Below, piece by piece: positions 8,756-16,695 of a stretch of 44,837 nucleotides of DNA (position 1 is its first letter; each line of letters starts with the position of its first letter). This stretch comes from Sphingobacterium deserti. Lineage in GTDB: Bacteria; Bacteroidota; Bacteroidia; Sphingobacteriales; Sphingobacteriaceae. Under the pieces are notes generated by a model. It saw nothing but the letters and a program-made list of their open reading frames with translations, made no database searches and was not told the origin of the DNA. The position numbers and the translations under genes were made by a program. The stretch is taken from assembly GCF_000757725.1 (NCBI RefSeq), contig NZ_JJMU01000005.1, positions 1-44,837 on the forward strand, given 5' to 3'.

Positions 8756-9496
8756 ATGGCAAACGAGACATCGACTATAAAACCTTATAAAACAAAGGGC
8801 GGCGGAAAGAAGGAGCAAGTGGCGGATATGTTTAATAACATATCAAAAACCTATGATGTGCTCAACAGGATGATGACCATGGGAATCGATACCATATGGC
8901 GAAAAAAGGCAATCCGATCTCTCCGCAGCATTCAACCGCAGTTGATTTTAGATGTGGCTACAGGAACCGGAGACTTCGCCATCGAATCATTACGCATTTT
9001 GAAACCGAACAAAATCATCGGTGTAGATATTTCCTCCGGGATGCTCGCCGTTGCGGAAGAAAAAATTGCCAAGAAAGGATTGAAAGATCGATTTGAAGTG
9101 CGGTTAGGCGACTCTGAAAAACTTCAGTTTCAAGACAATATGTTCGATGCAGTTACGGTAGCCTTTGGTGTCCGTAACTTTGAAAATTTGCCCCAAGGGT
9201 TAGCTGATATTTACCGCGTTTTACGGCCCGGCGGAAGAGCCGTTATATTGGAATTATCCAATCCAAAAGCTTTCCCTATCAAACAGCTTTATCACTTCTA
9301 CTTCCATCGATTCATCCCGGCTATGGGGAAGCTGATTTCCAAAGACATGAGCGCTTATTCTTATCTCCCAGAATCTGTTGCAAATTTCCCGGACGGCGAT
9401 AAGTTCGCTGCCATCACACAGCAAGTGGGTTTTAAGCATACGAAAGTTCGACCGCAAACCTTCGGTTTTTGCACAATATATGAATGCACGAAATAG
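8756..9496 (+). CDS. ubiE: Demethylmenaquinone methyltransferase UbiE/MenG
   Basis: SAM-dependent C-methyltransferase catalysing the last step of menaquinone synthesis (demethylmenaquinone to menaquinone); acts at the cytoplasmic face of the membrane. 246 residues, typical length. The family N-terminus VADMFNNISKTYDVLNRMM is followed by SAM motif I DVATGTGDF at 66-74 and the UbiE signature VAFGVRNFENL. Bacteroidota normally use menaquinone, so the MenG role is more likely than the ubiquinone one. The start fits homologues, yet a promoter-like element sits immediately before it. The gene seems monocistronic; a separate start follows about 90 bp later. Confidence 0.95.
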   Translation: MANETSTIKPYKTKGGGKKEQVADMFNNISKTYDVLNRMMTMGIDTIWRKKAIRSLRSIQPQLILDVATGTGDFAIESLRILKPNKIIGVDISSGMLAVAEEKIAKKGLKDRFEVRLGDSEKLQFQDNMFDAVTVAFGVRNFENLPQGLADIYRVLRPGGRAVILELSNPKAFPIKQLYHFYFHRFIPAMGKLISKDMSAYSYLPESVANFPDGDKFAAITQQVGFKHTKVRPQTFGFCTIYECTK

Positions 9497-9589
9497 GCCT
9501 TACTCTTCAATTTGCAGATAAACGATAGATACATTTGCTGGATAATGAAAGGGCCGATGGCCCATTCCTACTACCTTAACTTTCAATAA

Positions 9590-10354
9590 ATGAGAACAGT
9601 ATTGATAACAGGAGCTAGCTCCGGAATCGGCCAAGCCTGCGCCACAGTCCTTGCCGCTGATTCCAATTATAGATTACTACTCTGTGCACGGCGTCTACAG
9701 CGCCTGGAAGAGCTTAAAGAGAGTCTGCTTGAACAACATCCGTCATGCGAAATCTTTTGCTTCGAATTGGATGTCAGAGATCGTGCATCTGTGGAGCAAA
9801 CATTTGCGAATTTGCCTGACGATTGGAATAATATTGATGTTTTGATCAATAACGCCGGATTGAGCCAAGGATTGAACGCCATCCAAGAAGGAGACACGGG
9901 CGACTGGGACAGAATGATCGATACAAACGTCAAGGGACTGCTTTATGTAACGAAATACGCAGAACCACTTATGCGAAGTAGCGAGAATGCGCATATAGTT
10001 AATATTGGTTCGATAGCCGGAAAAGAAGTGTATCCCAATGGAAATGTCTATTGTGCCACCAAGCACGCGGTAGATGCCTTAACCAAAGCTATGCGCATAG
10101 ACCTTTTGGAAAAAGGTATCCGCGTATCATCTATAGATCCTGGCATGGTCGAAACTGAATTTTCCGAGGTTAGGTTTAAAGGCGATAAAGAACTTGCTAA
10201 AAACGTATATAAAGGGTTGACACCACTTTCGGGTACAGATATTGCGGAAATAATAGCCTTTATACTGTCGCGACCAGCACACGTAAATATTAATGATCTT
10301 TTGGTCATGCCTACAGCGCAGGCAACAGCAACAATAGTTAAGCGAGACAGTTAA
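9590..10354 (+). CDS. SDR-family oxidoreductase (YdfG-like)
   Basis: Classical short-chain dehydrogenase, 254 residues. It has the cofactor motif TGASSGIG at 7-14, the NNAG motif at 87-90, and the catalytic Ser141, Tyr154 and Lys158 in GSIAGKEVYPNGNVYCATK. The GKEVYPNGNVYCATKHAV block and the DPGMVETEFS segment resemble YdfG-type 3-hydroxy acid or serine dehydrogenases, which use NADP and act on 3-hydroxy acids. The Arg-Arg pair in CARRLQRL after the second strand fits an NADP preference. The exact substrate is unknown. It follows ubiE on the same strand with a 93-bp gap. Confidence 0.9.
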   Translation: MRTVLITGASSGIGQACATVLAADSNYRLLLCARRLQRLEELKESLLEQHPSCEIFCFELDVRDRASVEQTFANLPDDWNNIDVLINNAGLSQGLNAIQEGDTGDWDRMIDTNVKGLLYVTKYAEPLMRSSENAHIVNIGSIAGKEVYPNGNVYCATKHAVDALTKAMRIDLLEKGIRVSSIDPGMVETEFSEVRFKGDKELAKNVYKGLTPLSGTDIAEIIAFILSRPAHVNINDLLVMPTAQATATIVKRDS

Positions 10355-10470
10355 ATAAGAAGGAGATAGTTGAAATCATTGGCGAAGAGTACTAAGCTCT
10401 AGATCGATAAAAAGATCTAACTTTCAGCCGACAACTTTTGAATTTTACGTATTACTTTGTATCTATTATT

Positions 10471-10582
10471 TTTTGACTTCTCACTTTTGATTTTTGGCTT
10501 TTCGCTTCTAACTTTTCACTTTTAAATTTCTACTTTTTACTTTTAAATTTTTACTTTTTACTTTTTACTTTTTACTTTTCAA
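10471..10582 (+). repeat. Tandem heptanucleotide repeat, 16 units, consensus TTTTTAC
   Basis: Sixteen consecutive 7-base units in perfect phase run from 10471 to 10582, one base before the ATG of the YqeY gene. The four at 10548-10575 are exact TTTTTAC. Earlier units are degenerate (such as TTTTGAC, TTCTCAC, TTTTCGC, TTTTAAA) but keep the TTT start and 7-base step. The gradient from degenerate upstream to identical downstream suggests recent expansion at the gene-proximal end. No ribosome-binding site is visible in the repeat. Confidence 0.9.
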
Positions 10583-10583
10583 A

Positions 10584-11033
10584 ATGTCACTAGAACAAAG
10601 AATCAATCAAGATATCAAGGCAGCAATGATTGCCAAAGACAATGCACGTCTACGCGGTTTAAGAGCGGTTAAGGCAGCCATATTACTAGCTAAAACGGAG
10701 AAAGGCCATAGCGAAGAACTTACGGAAGACACAGAGATTAAAGTTCTCCAAAAACTTGTTAAACAGCGGAAAGAGTCTGGCGAAATTTTCAAGCAGCAGC
10801 AACGGGAAGATTTATATGCCATAGAATTTGAGGAACAACAAGTTATTGAAGAATATTTACCGAAACAGCTTGATCTGCAGGCAATAGAATCAGCAGTTAG
10901 AAATGTTATTGAAGAAGTTGGCGCATCGTCTGTCAAAGATATGGGCAAGGTGATGAGTGCAGTAAATCAAAAGCTGGCCGGCCAGGCTGATGGTCGTACT
11001 ATCTCCGAAGTTGTAAAAAGACTTCTAGCATAA
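10584..11033 (+). CDS. yqeY: GatB/YqeY domain protein
   Basis: 149-residue helical protein of the YqeY family, whose fold equals the tail domain of GatB (the tRNA-amidotransferase subunit). The family's precise role is unsettled; tRNA binding is suspected from the GatB relation. Family features are the SLEQRINQDIKAAMIAKD start, a basic amphipathic helix, KQRKESGEIFKQ, YLPKQL and the C-terminal segment MGKVMSAVNQKLAGQADG. Length is standard. The start lies directly after the heptamer repeat. The ElaA-like gene follows after 8 bp, so the two are probably cotranscribed. Confidence 0.92.
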   Translation: MSLEQRINQDIKAAMIAKDNARLRGLRAVKAAILLAKTEKGHSEELTEDTEIKVLQKLVKQRKESGEIFKQQQREDLYAIEFEEQQVIEEYLPKQLDLQAIESAVRNVIEEVGASSVKDMGKVMSAVNQKLAGQADGRTISEVVKRLLA

Positions 11034-11041
11034 GCCTAATT

Positions 11042-11491
11042 ATGGATTGCGTATGGACTGTAAAATCGTTTGCGGATCTGACATCGTCAGAGCTTTACCA
11101 GATTCTGCAATTGAGGATCGATGTATTTATGCTCGAGCAGAACTGCTTATATCCGGAATGCGACAATAAAGACTATTCATCGAGTCATCTTTTCGGCGTA
11201 TGCGATGAAAAGATTGTGGCTTACGCTCGTCTTGTGCCGGCAGGTGTTTCTTATGATGATTTATCTATAGGAAGAGTAGTTGTCCATAAAGATTACAGGA
11301 AGTTCGGATTGGGAAAAGTTTTAATGCATCAAGCTATTGACTACTGGGACAGCATCGCCCCGCGACAGCATATCAGAATAAGCGGACAATTGTACCTGCA
11401 GCGTTTCTATGAAGAATTAGGTTTTGAGCGTGTGAGCGAGATGTATCTCGAAGATGATATACCGCACATTGAAATGCTTCTCAAAAAATAA
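11042..11491 (+). CDS. GNAT-family N-acetyltransferase, ElaA-like
   Basis: 149 residues. The N-terminal LTSSELYQILQLRIDVFMLEQNC block, with the LR-x-VF-x-EQ-C pattern, and YARLVP are typical of ElaA. The acetyl-CoA-binding part is IGRVVVHKDYRKFGLGKVLM, with the R/Q-x-x-G-x-G/A loop as KFGLGK. The substrate of ElaA proteins is not established. It sits 8 bp after yqeY and is followed by a hairpin terminator at 11638-11678. Confidence 0.88.
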   Translation: MDCVWTVKSFADLTSSELYQILQLRIDVFMLEQNCLYPECDNKDYSSSHLFGVCDEKIVAYARLVPAGVSYDDLSIGRVVVHKDYRKFGLGKVLMHQAIDYWDSIAPRQHIRISGQLYLQRFYEELGFERVSEMYLEDDIPHIEMLLKK

Positions 11492-11520
11492 AGGCCAGGG
11501 TAAAAACGAGGTATGGAGCT

Positions 11521-11625
11521 CATTGCGAGCCAGGCTGACGACGGCATGACAACCTTGGATTTGCAAGCGACGTACAAGGCTTACCTTTTAAGTCATTCTA
11601 GCGGCCATCAAACTTCCTCGCAATG
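11521..11625. repeat. REP-like intergenic repeat element
   Basis: CATTGCGAG at 11521-11529 is inverted as CTCGCAATG at 11617-11625, with GC-richer sequence between than in the flanks. The pattern resembles dispersed GTCATTGCGAG palindromic repeats seen in intergenic regions of many bacteria. Only one copy is in this window, so dispersal is not shown here. Confidence 0.45.
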
Positions 11626-11637
11626 ACCTATTTTTTT

Positions 11638-11678
11638 AAGCAGCGCTGATCTAGAATCCTAACTAATCAGCGTTGCTT
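11638..11678 (+). terminator. Hairpin terminator after the ElaA-like gene
   Basis: A 13-bp stem (AAGCAGCGCTGAT with ATCAGCGTTGCTT, one G-T wobble) with a 15-nt loop, followed by a T-rich stretch on the plus strand. It sits between convergent genes. Confidence 0.7.
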
Positions 11679-11681
11679 ATT

Positions 11682-12641
11682 TTATTTCTGTGGCTTATTG
11701 CCGAAATTCTTATCGCGTTCAAAGGTTACCATATGCCGCTCCTTCTTCGCGTCATATATATCTGCTAGCGTGATCATAATTCCGGTTTCCTCCACTTCGC
11801 CAAATTCATCATTAAGCGCTGTTCCAAAGGTGCGCATTGTTGGCGAAAGATTCATGTACGTGTTGATTAGGGGAGGGATATTTTCACCCAGCTCCCTAAC
11901 TTTTGTGTTTAAAACTTTATATCCTTCGCGATACGGCAAGCCTTCGAATATCCCGTTATATTGCGAAATATCTGTTTTATAGCCTATATTGAGCTTTTCA
12001 TATGGCACAACCAGTTTATCCTTATCAGAGAAATAATGCTCCATAAAATACATTAGCAAATCTCGAGCAACAGCATTGTATTGCGGATACATCGTAACCT
12101 TTCCAAAAAGATATTTAATATCAGGATTGATCATCACAAGCGCGCCAAGGCCGTCCCAAAGGTTATCTAATGAAAATAATCCTTTCCGGTTATCTATAGC
12201 TGGTTGATATTTGGGTTGCACCCAAGAGCGTCCAAGCTCAAGTGTATAGGGAAGATAGTCTTTTTTGAAATCTTCAGAAAAGGAAAAGTAGTGTGCTGTT
12301 GAAAGATGAACGTTTCCCTCCGCATCTACAGCATCCGCACATTTTATAACCCGGTATCCGGCAATAATTTCTTCCTCGTCTGGATTCCAAGCGATCAGTT
12401 GGTCGTAATTATGCGCACAAGTATCGTTCTCATCAATGTCTAATGCCAAACCTGTTCCCCCTCCTGCTCCGCGAAAAGTAAGCTCACGTAATCGACCAAT
12501 TTCTCGCATAATATGTGGGGCAGAATGATAATTTACGAGGTAAACCTCATTATTGCCATTGTTTGTGTAGCGTACGAAGGCTTCTTTCGTCAATTCTTCT
12601 TTTATTAACGCTCGATCTACCGGCGCGATAATTTCTTGCAT
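11682..12641 (-). CDS. glsB: GNAT-type N-acyltransferase, GlsB/OlsB-like
   Basis: 319-residue acyltransferase of the hemolysin-like/OlsB class (N-acyl-amino-acid synthase fold). Characteristic blocks are REIGRLRELTFRGAGGGTG, the acidic-rich region with YDQLIAWNP, AGYRV and LELGRSWVQPKYQ. In Bacteroides, GlsB transfers a 3-hydroxy-acyl group to glycine and GlsA then adds the second acyl chain, giving glycine lipids. Here the partner PlsC-type gene lies immediately upstream with a 3-bp gap, matching a GlsA/GlsB pair. That this protein uses glycine, not ornithine or another amine, is inferred from phylum and pairing. Confidence 0.75.
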   Translation of the reverse strand: MQEIIAPVDRALIKEELTKEAFVRYTNNGNNEVYLVNYHSAPHIMREIGRLRELTFRGAGGGTGLALDIDENDTCAHNYDQLIAWNPDEEEIIAGYRVIKCADAVDAEGNVHLSTAHYFSFSEDFKKDYLPYTLELGRSWVQPKYQPAIDNRKGLFSLDNLWDGLGALVMINPDIKYLFGKVTMYPQYNAVARDLLMYFMEHYFSDKDKLVVPYEKLNIGYKTDISQYNGIFEGLPYREGYKVLNTKVRELGENIPPLINTYMNLSPTMRTFGTALNDEFGEVEETGIMITLADIYDAKKERHMVTFERDKNFGNKPQK

Positions 12642-12644
12642 ATG

Positions 12645-13478
12645 TTATTTTTTGTCCGCCATTGCATAGACTATATTTCGCACTTCATTCGCCCAATCGC
12701 GTTCGTTTTTAGATTGGTCGAAATGGCTATACGGAATACGCTTTCCAAAGCGAATAATTACTTGTTGATTTCGTTGAGAAAACATTTCATCAGGCAAATA
12801 AAGCATTTCCAAATTTGCTTTAATTCCAACTTTCTGCCTCAGTCTAGCTAAATTATAGAAAAAATTGGAATTCCTGCCATCAATATAAACGGGAATGATA
12901 TCTCTTTGGTATTTTTTTGACTTCGCAATAAAGCTTTTTTTCCATTCTAAGTCTGTGATTCTACCCTGAATTTTTCGGGATACTAAACCTGCTGGAAAAA
13001 TTAGCAATGCGTTTTCCGAAGCGTAAGCTTGGTCAATCGCCATAATTCCGCTTTTCGCTTGGTTACCAACTTTATTCACCGGAATAAATAGCGGTTCTAA
13101 ATTCCGGATATTCATCAAAATATCGTTGACTAAGAACTTAACATCTCGACGGTAGCGCCCGATAGCATGCATGATAGCAATACCATCAAGACCTCCCAAA
13201 GGGTGGTTTGAAGCAAAAATTACATGATCTTCAGGTGGAATATTCTCCGTTCCTTCCAAAATGACATTTACACCCAGCTCTTGAATCAAATCATCAACAA
13301 AATCAAGTCCAAACTGATCTTTAAATTTTGTCATGATATAGTTGATATCATCCTCATGGATCACACGCTCCAAATAGCTGATTAAAGGTTTAGGAATCCA
13401 CTTTGCCAAGTTGGGGCTCTTCTTATGGATAACCTCACGTACCTGAATAAACTTCACGTTTTCTTCTTCTTCAACCAT
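12645..13478 (-). CDS. glsA: PlsC-family O-acyltransferase, GlsA-like
   Basis: 277-residue 1-acylglycerol-phosphate-type acyltransferase without long membrane segments. The active-site motif reads SNHPLGGLD (His92 to Asp98), so five residues separate His and Asp instead of the four of canonical PlsC. This spacing is characteristic of the hemolysin/OlsF/GlsA branch. Later blocks are LEPLFIPVNK and LIFPAGLVSR, which correspond to the phosphate-binding EGxR region of PlsC. It probably performs O-acylation of the N-acyl-amino acid made by the downstream GNAT enzyme. First gene of a two-gene unit, divergent from the CBS gene. Confidence 0.75.
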   Translation of the reverse strand: MVEEEENVKFIQVREVIHKKSPNLAKWIPKPLISYLERVIHEDDINYIMTKFKDQFGLDFVDDLIQELGVNVILEGTENIPPEDHVIFASNHPLGGLDGIAIMHAIGRYRRDVKFLVNDILMNIRNLEPLFIPVNKVGNQAKSGIMAIDQAYASENALLIFPAGLVSRKIQGRITDLEWKKSFIAKSKKYQRDIIPVYIDGRNSNFFYNLARLRQKVGIKANLEMLYLPDEMFSQRNQQVIIRFGKRIPYSHFDQSKNERDWANEVRNIVYAMADKK

Positions 13479-13677
13479 CGTCTTTTAACTACTTGTAGCA
13501 ATCTGTTTTTTGAAGTCGTAAAATTAAGGAAAATATACATTAATGATGTAAAAAGTTATTTACATGCGCGAAGATGAACTACTATTTTCGGATAATTTAT
13601 AAATTAGCCGATATTCAGACAGGCGCTAATTAAACGTTTTCGATTTTTTCCTGTTTAATAGTATAAATGGACTCATC

Positions 13678-14340
13678 ATGTATATAGGCGAAATTTTATC
13701 AGAAAATTATGTCGACATCAAACCAGATGATAGTATTGGTTTGGCAATTGACAAGATGAGTGAGTTTCATAGCTCACATTTACCCGTTGTGAACGGAGGT
13801 GATTTTCTCGGGCTAGTGACAGAAGACGCACTTCTAGCGGCGCACGACGAAACGCAGCATATACGAAGTTTATCAGCATCTATGCGATTTCTATATCTAT
13901 ATGAATATCAGCATGTTTATGATGCACTCCAATATATGGCCGCCCATAAATTAATGCTTCTTCCGATCTTGGATAAGGAAAACCATTACGTAGGGGTACT
14001 TACATCTGCAGATCTTCTTACGGCGCTTAACGATACCCTAGGTAATAAAGAGCCGGGAACGGTAATCGTACTTGAGCTCGGAAAACATGATGTATCTTTT
14101 TCACATATCGCGCATATCTTTGAATCGGAGAACGTTCGCATACTTAGCACTGCCATCCGCGACATACCCGATACGACGAAGGTCGAAATGACGATCAAGA
14201 TGGATAAGCAGAATATCTCTTCCCTTGTCGCTTCTTTATGGCGATTTGACTACATCATCAAATCGACCTTCAACGATGGCAGTAGAGATTCTGACATTCA
14301 AGAGCGCTACGACATTTTGATGAATTATTTAAATTTATAA
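13678..14340 (+). CDS. CBS-pair protein with C-terminal ACT-like domain (AcuB-like)
   Basis: 220 residues. Two CBS motifs (about residues 1-60 and 70-125) form a nucleotide-binding Bateman module; the second ends in YVGVLTSADLLTAL. The last ~85 residues, beginning PGTVIVLELGKHDVSFSHIAHIFE, look like an ACT domain, the arrangement found in AcuB-like proteins. A CBS protein immediately before nadK is a recurring arrangement in this group, which suggests a link to adenine-nucleotide sensing. The ligand and target are unknown. It probably forms one unit with nadK, although a promoter-like element lies between. Confidence 0.82.
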   Translation: MYIGEILSENYVDIKPDDSIGLAIDKMSEFHSSHLPVVNGGDFLGLVTEDALLAAHDETQHIRSLSASMRFLYLYEYQHVYDALQYMAAHKLMLLPILDKENHYVGVLTSADLLTALNDTLGNKEPGTVIVLELGKHDVSFSHIAHIFESENVRILSTAIRDIPDTTKVEMTIKMDKQNISSLVASLWRFDYIIKSTFNDGSRDSDIQERYDILMNYLNL

Positions 14341-14358
14341 GAATACCCTATTTTTTAG

Positions 14359-14366
14359 CATCTTTG
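14359..14366 (+). promoter_or_regulatory. Candidate -7 element before nadK
   Basis: CATCTTTG differs from TAnnTTTG only at the first base. It would start transcription about 20 nt before the ATG at 14393 and downstream of the CBS gene stop. Confidence 0.3.
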
Positions 14367-14392
14367 CATAAGTTTTGTTAAAAACACCTCGC

Positions 14393-15286
14393 ATGCAAAG
14401 AAGATCCATCGCGATATACGGAAGGGCTTTCAATTCGTCCGTCGTGCCGTATGTCGAACAATTGTTTTCCTATCTCAAAGAGAGGGATATTTTGATCTAT
14501 ATATATTCCGATTTTTACGACTTTTTGAAAGACCAATTCGATTGTCCGGATAACTTCTTGCTTTATTATAGCCATCAAGATTTACCTAAAGATATCCTAT
14601 TCTTACTAAGTTTAGGCGGTGATGGCACAATGCTTTCCGCCGTTTCTCAAGTGCGAGACTCGGGAATTCCGATCGCTGGAATAAATTTTGGACGGTTAGG
14701 CTTTTTAGCATCCATTCACAAAAGTGAGATTATCGATGCACTGGATGCCGTTTTTTCGGGAAATTATTCATTGCAGGCTCGCGACTTGATCGAGGTTAAC
14801 GGCGGGGATGACCGCATTTTTGGCGACGAGAATTTCGCATTGAATGATATCACCGTTTTCCGACATGACACGTCATCCATGATCACCATAAATGCCACAC
14901 TGAATGGCGAACTCCTCAACTCCTATTGGGCAGATGGGATAATCATTGCCACACCGACGGGCTCTACCGCCTATTCTTTAAGCTGTGGCGGCCCCATCAT
15001 TATGCCGGGTAGCGGAAACTTCGTGATTACGCCTATCTCACCGCATAATTTAAATGTACGACCTATCATAATTTCTGCCGACAGCGAATTGTCGTTAGAA
15101 ATAGAAAGTAGGACAGATAAATACATACTGAGCTGTGATTCCAAAAGTGAAACGCTCGAAACAAGAACAAAACTTTACATTCGGCGGGCACCTTTTCGGA
15201 TACACCTTATCCGGTTGGCTTCCGATAGTTTTTTCAGTACTTTACGAGAAAAGCTTCTTTGGGGGCTTGACGTCAGGAATTACTAA
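14393..15286 (+). CDS. nadK: NAD kinase
   Basis: Phosphorylates NAD to NADP in the cytoplasm. 297 residues from the ATG at 14393. The frame stays open to a TTG at 14375, but family members start close to the SIAIYGR strand, so the ATG is preferred. The catalytic motif GGDGTML begins at residue 75, NFGRLGFLA follows, then NDITVFRHD and the diagnostic GSTAYSLSCGGPI. The C-terminus FFSTLREKLLWGLDVRN is the normal family ending, so the gene is complete and does not continue into the frame after it. Confidence 0.95.
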   Translation: MQRRSIAIYGRAFNSSVVPYVEQLFSYLKERDILIYIYSDFYDFLKDQFDCPDNFLLYYSHQDLPKDILFLLSLGGDGTMLSAVSQVRDSGIPIAGINFGRLGFLASIHKSEIIDALDAVFSGNYSLQARDLIEVNGGDDRIFGDENFALNDITVFRHDTSSMITINATLNGELLNSYWADGIIIATPTGSTAYSLSCGGPIIMPGSGNFVITPISPHNLNVRPIIISADSELSLEIESRTDKYILSCDSKSETLETRTKLYIRRAPFRIHLIRLASDSFFSTLREKLLWGLDVRNY

Positions 15287-15302
15287 GAACAAGCCTTTCG
15301 TA

Positions 15303-15704
15303 ATGGCTGCATACGATTATACATACAGTTCAATCTACTTGTTAAAAACTGCTTTGGCACAGCTCGTCTATTTTCTTTTAGCCTTCTCCCATTTCAGATG
15401 GATATGTGGATTGGCAGCGCGACAGAAAATCCCGGACAATCTGCAAGACCTTTTTTTACAGGAACAATCTGAAATTCGTAAGTTTGCATTGGCTATTCCT
15501 TGCGAAAAGGGAGTAAAATACGAGAGCGATAATCGGAATCGGTGGTTATTACGTGCAGAATTAGACATTCGAAGGACGACTTATCAAAAGATCTCCATCA
15601 ACGTTTTGACACATCACGATATTCGACAACGTATGCCGCGAAACGTAGAGCAATATGCTGATCAGGGTAGTAATAAATGGTTTCCTTTACATCAGAGAAA
15701 GTGA
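15303..15704 (+). pseudogene. Possible truncated, diverged DUF6089-like gene
   Basis: An open frame of 133 residues from an ATG at 15303; the frame itself is open back into nadK. I do not recognise it outright. Its part AIPCEKGVKY, then a Trp, Leu, Glu and RTTY, follows the spacing of the AIPFGxGxKY...W.L..E...R.T.DY block of DUF6089 outer-membrane proteins. A DUF6089 gene usually sits exactly here, between nadK and uppS, in Sphingobacteriaceae. A normal one is over 200 residues with a signal peptide and an N-terminal barrel strand, which are missing. It may be a remnant, a shortened derivative or chance. The stretch 15705-15836 before uppS holds nothing I can name. Confidence 0.35.
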
Positions 15705-15836
15705 TGTGGGGCGTAAGCAATGGGGAATGCGGGTACAAGGATCAGGATAGGCCAGCAGGATTCAACATTAAACAAATGCATTCATCAATAACGAATGCTA
15801 ATGATGAAACGGAATCTTATTTTTAGCAGGTGAAAA

Positions 15837-16574
15837 ATGAGTTTTAAAGAAAAAATAAGCAAAGAAAAACTTCCCAGGCACGTAGCCATCATTATGGACG
15901 GTAACGGCCGATGGGCAAAAGGCATAGGCAAGCTTCGCATTTTTGGACATCAAAATGGTGTCTCAGCCGTGCGGGAAGCAATGGAAGGCTGTGTGGATAT
16001 TGGCGTCACGTATTTAACATTGTACGCGTTTTCTTCGGAAAATTGGAACAGGCCTAAGCTGGAGGTGAAAGCGTTAATGGAGCTTTTGGTAAACACACTC
16101 GCTAAAGAAACCAAAACTTTTATGCAAAACGGCGTTCGGTTGAACGTTATAGGCAATATGCAGGATCTACCTACGAATTGCCAATCTAAATTGATCGATA
16201 CCATTGAACTGACGAAAAACAATACGGCCTGCGTACTGACCTTAGCGCTAAGCTACGGATCACGGGCAGAAATAGTAGAAGCAACGAAAGCAATTGTGCG
16301 GCTCGTATCAGCCGGCGAACTGGATGTAGACGATATTTCGGAGAAAACGATTAGCGAACATCTATTTACCGCAGGTATGCCTGATCCGGATTTGATGATC
16401 CGCACAAGCGGTGAACAGCGCATTAGTAATTACCTTTTGTATCAAATGGCCTATACCGAGTTTTGTTTTCTAGACAAAATGTGGCCTGAATTTACGCGGG
16501 ATGATCTTTATGAAGCTATCTATCATTACCAACATCGAGAGAGAAGGTTTGGGAAAACGAGCGAACAATTGTAA
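15837..16574 (+). CDS. uppS: Isoprenyl transferase (undecaprenyl-diphosphate synthase)
   Basis: cis-Prenyltransferase that builds undecaprenyl diphosphate, the lipid carrier for peptidoglycan and surface glycans. 245 residues, normal length. HVAIIMDGNGRWAK contains the catalytic Asp21 and the diphosphate-binding loop. FSSENWNRP and IRTSGEQRISNYLLYQMAYTE are family signatures. The start is supported by an AGG-rich sequence about 8 nt upstream. It precedes bamA, an arrangement common in this group, but bamA has its own promoter-like element. Confidence 0.96.
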   Translation: MSFKEKISKEKLPRHVAIIMDGNGRWAKGIGKLRIFGHQNGVSAVREAMEGCVDIGVTYLTLYAFSSENWNRPKLEVKALMELLVNTLAKETKTFMQNGVRLNVIGNMQDLPTNCQSKLIDTIELTKNNTACVLTLALSYGSRAEIVEATKAIVRLVSAGELDVDDISEKTISEHLFTAGMPDPDLMIRTSGEQRISNYLLYQMAYTEFCFLDKMWPEFTRDDLYEAIYHYQHRERRFGKTSEQL

Positions 16575-16583
16575 TATTTAGTT

Positions 16584-16591
16584 TACCTTTG
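16584..16591 (+). promoter_or_regulatory. Candidate -7 element for bamA
   Basis: TACCTTTG is an exact TAnnTTTG match just after the uppS stop. It would give a leader of about 100 nt before the bamA start at 16696. A -33 TTG at the usual distance is not apparent. Confidence 0.4.
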
Positions 16592-16695
16592 CGGAACCTA
16601 TCAATTAGCTAATTAATAGCGTGGCTATTAATTATTTTCTTTTAACAAAAATTAACAACAGATTGGTGTACTTTAGCACCGAGAAAATTGAATAA

